Assembly: GCA_902384455.1 (NCBI GenBank)
Contig: CABMCB010000053.1
Location: 1 to 49,274 of the forward strand
DNA from: an uncultured archaeon
Lineage (GTDB): Archaea; Altiarchaeota; Altiarchaeia; IMC4; SCGC-AAA252-I15
DNA length: 49,274 bases
Direction: 5' to 3'
Under the pieces are notes generated by a model. It had not been told where the DNA came from. It worked only from the letters and a program-made list of their open reading frames with translations, and searched no databases. Position numbers and translations under genes: made by a program. Shown here one piece after another: positions 49,231 through 49,274 of the stretch (the first letter of the stretch is position 1; each line of letters starts with the position of its first letter).

Positions 49231-49274
49231 CCATGCCCAACCTGCTCAGACGGAATACAAAACCAAGGAGAAAC
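49018..49274 (+). repeat. Tandem Cys-rich coding repeat, about 24-25 codons
   Basis: Four units start at 49018, 49093, 49165 and 49240; the last is cut by the window end. The consensus is TC-x-D-x-I-x-NQ-x-E-x3-DCGGP-x-C-x-PCP. Units one and three are most alike (CFDEIRNQ, CFDKIRNQ), as are two and four (CTDNIQNQGE, CSDGIQNQGE), which suggests a two-unit duplication. Confidence 0.85.

Noticed and set aside
1-49274. Reassignment of TAA to an amino acid
   Set aside because: Many intact genes here end in TAA (for example uS11, uS2 and ABCE1), so the two interrupting TAA codons need a local explanation.
1-49274. CRISPR arrays, insertion sequences, prophage or integrase genes
   Set aside because: I found no regularly spaced direct repeats, no transposase or integrase motifs and no terminal inverted repeats; the only tandem repeat is the coding one at 49018-49274.

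Overview
The window comes from an archaeon. It carries archaeal RNA polymerase subunits (RpoD, RpoF, RpoK, RpoN), archaeal/eukaryotic-type ribosomal proteins (eL18, eL21, eL42, eS27), Alba, archease, ABCE1, a GINS subunit, replication factor C small subunit and a tRNA-Ser gene with a bulge-helix-bulge intron. Many genes have a TATA-like box about 26 nt before the start codon and no leader, which is also archaeal. Several genes (the CPVC membrane protein and its neighbours, a reduced RpoD, Thr-rich stalk proteins) recall small DPANN-type genomes, but a complete trp operon is unusual there, so the lineage is my inference and is left open.

Layout. 1-772: the start of a nucleotide-sugar epimerase, divergent from an acetyltransferase. 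828-2894: a membrane pyrophosphatase. 2905-10294 (minus strand): an ACT-domain regulator, a promoter with two inverted repeats, and trpE-G-D-C-F-B-A with stop/start overlaps. TrpD carries an N-terminal AT-hook tail, and trpA is interrupted by one in-frame TAA. 10374-15343: pgk, three poorly known genes, and eno. 15399-17253: a membrane thioredoxin-like protein, a CPVC membrane protein, a helical protein and a degenerate Nudix protein. 17246-19165: a GT-C type membrane protein. 19271-24258 (minus): the translation/transcription superoperon tRNA-Ser, uS13, uS4, uS11, rpoD, tRNA-Leu, eL18, uL13, uS9, rpoN, rpoK, uS2. 24378-28354: two HAD phosphatases, ABCE1 and a methyltransferase-like protein. 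28361-29735: an RCK potassium channel with an internal ribosome binding site, and a Thr-rich surface protein. 29827-32166: an unrecognised 779-residue protein. 32163-35068 (minus): aspS, alba, a DUF655 protein, rpoF and eL21. 35256-39315: a stalked thioredoxin-like protein and ileS. 39403-43997: two GT4 glycosyltransferases, rfcS and a phosphohexomutase. 44000-46945 (minus): a LonB-like AAA+ ATPase without a protease domain, GINS, eL42, eS27 and archease. 47062-49274: GtrA, a TPR protein, a small zinc ribbon and the start of a Cys-rich repeat surface protein.

Themes. The cell makes its own tryptophan, runs lower glycolysis/gluconeogenesis (Pgk, Eno), recovers pyrophosphate energy at the membrane, and builds a surface glycan (epimerase, acetyltransferase, GT4 pair, GT-C, GtrA, hexomutase). 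Extracytoplasmic thiol chemistry recurs (15399-16846 and 35256-36182). No intergenic stretch exceeds 300 bases; the longest are 35069-35255 and 13867-14050. Two in-frame TAA codons (3307-3309 and 49228-49230) interrupt otherwise intact frames. The sequence is also a mosaic of G/T-rich and A/C-rich blocks that flip inside genes.
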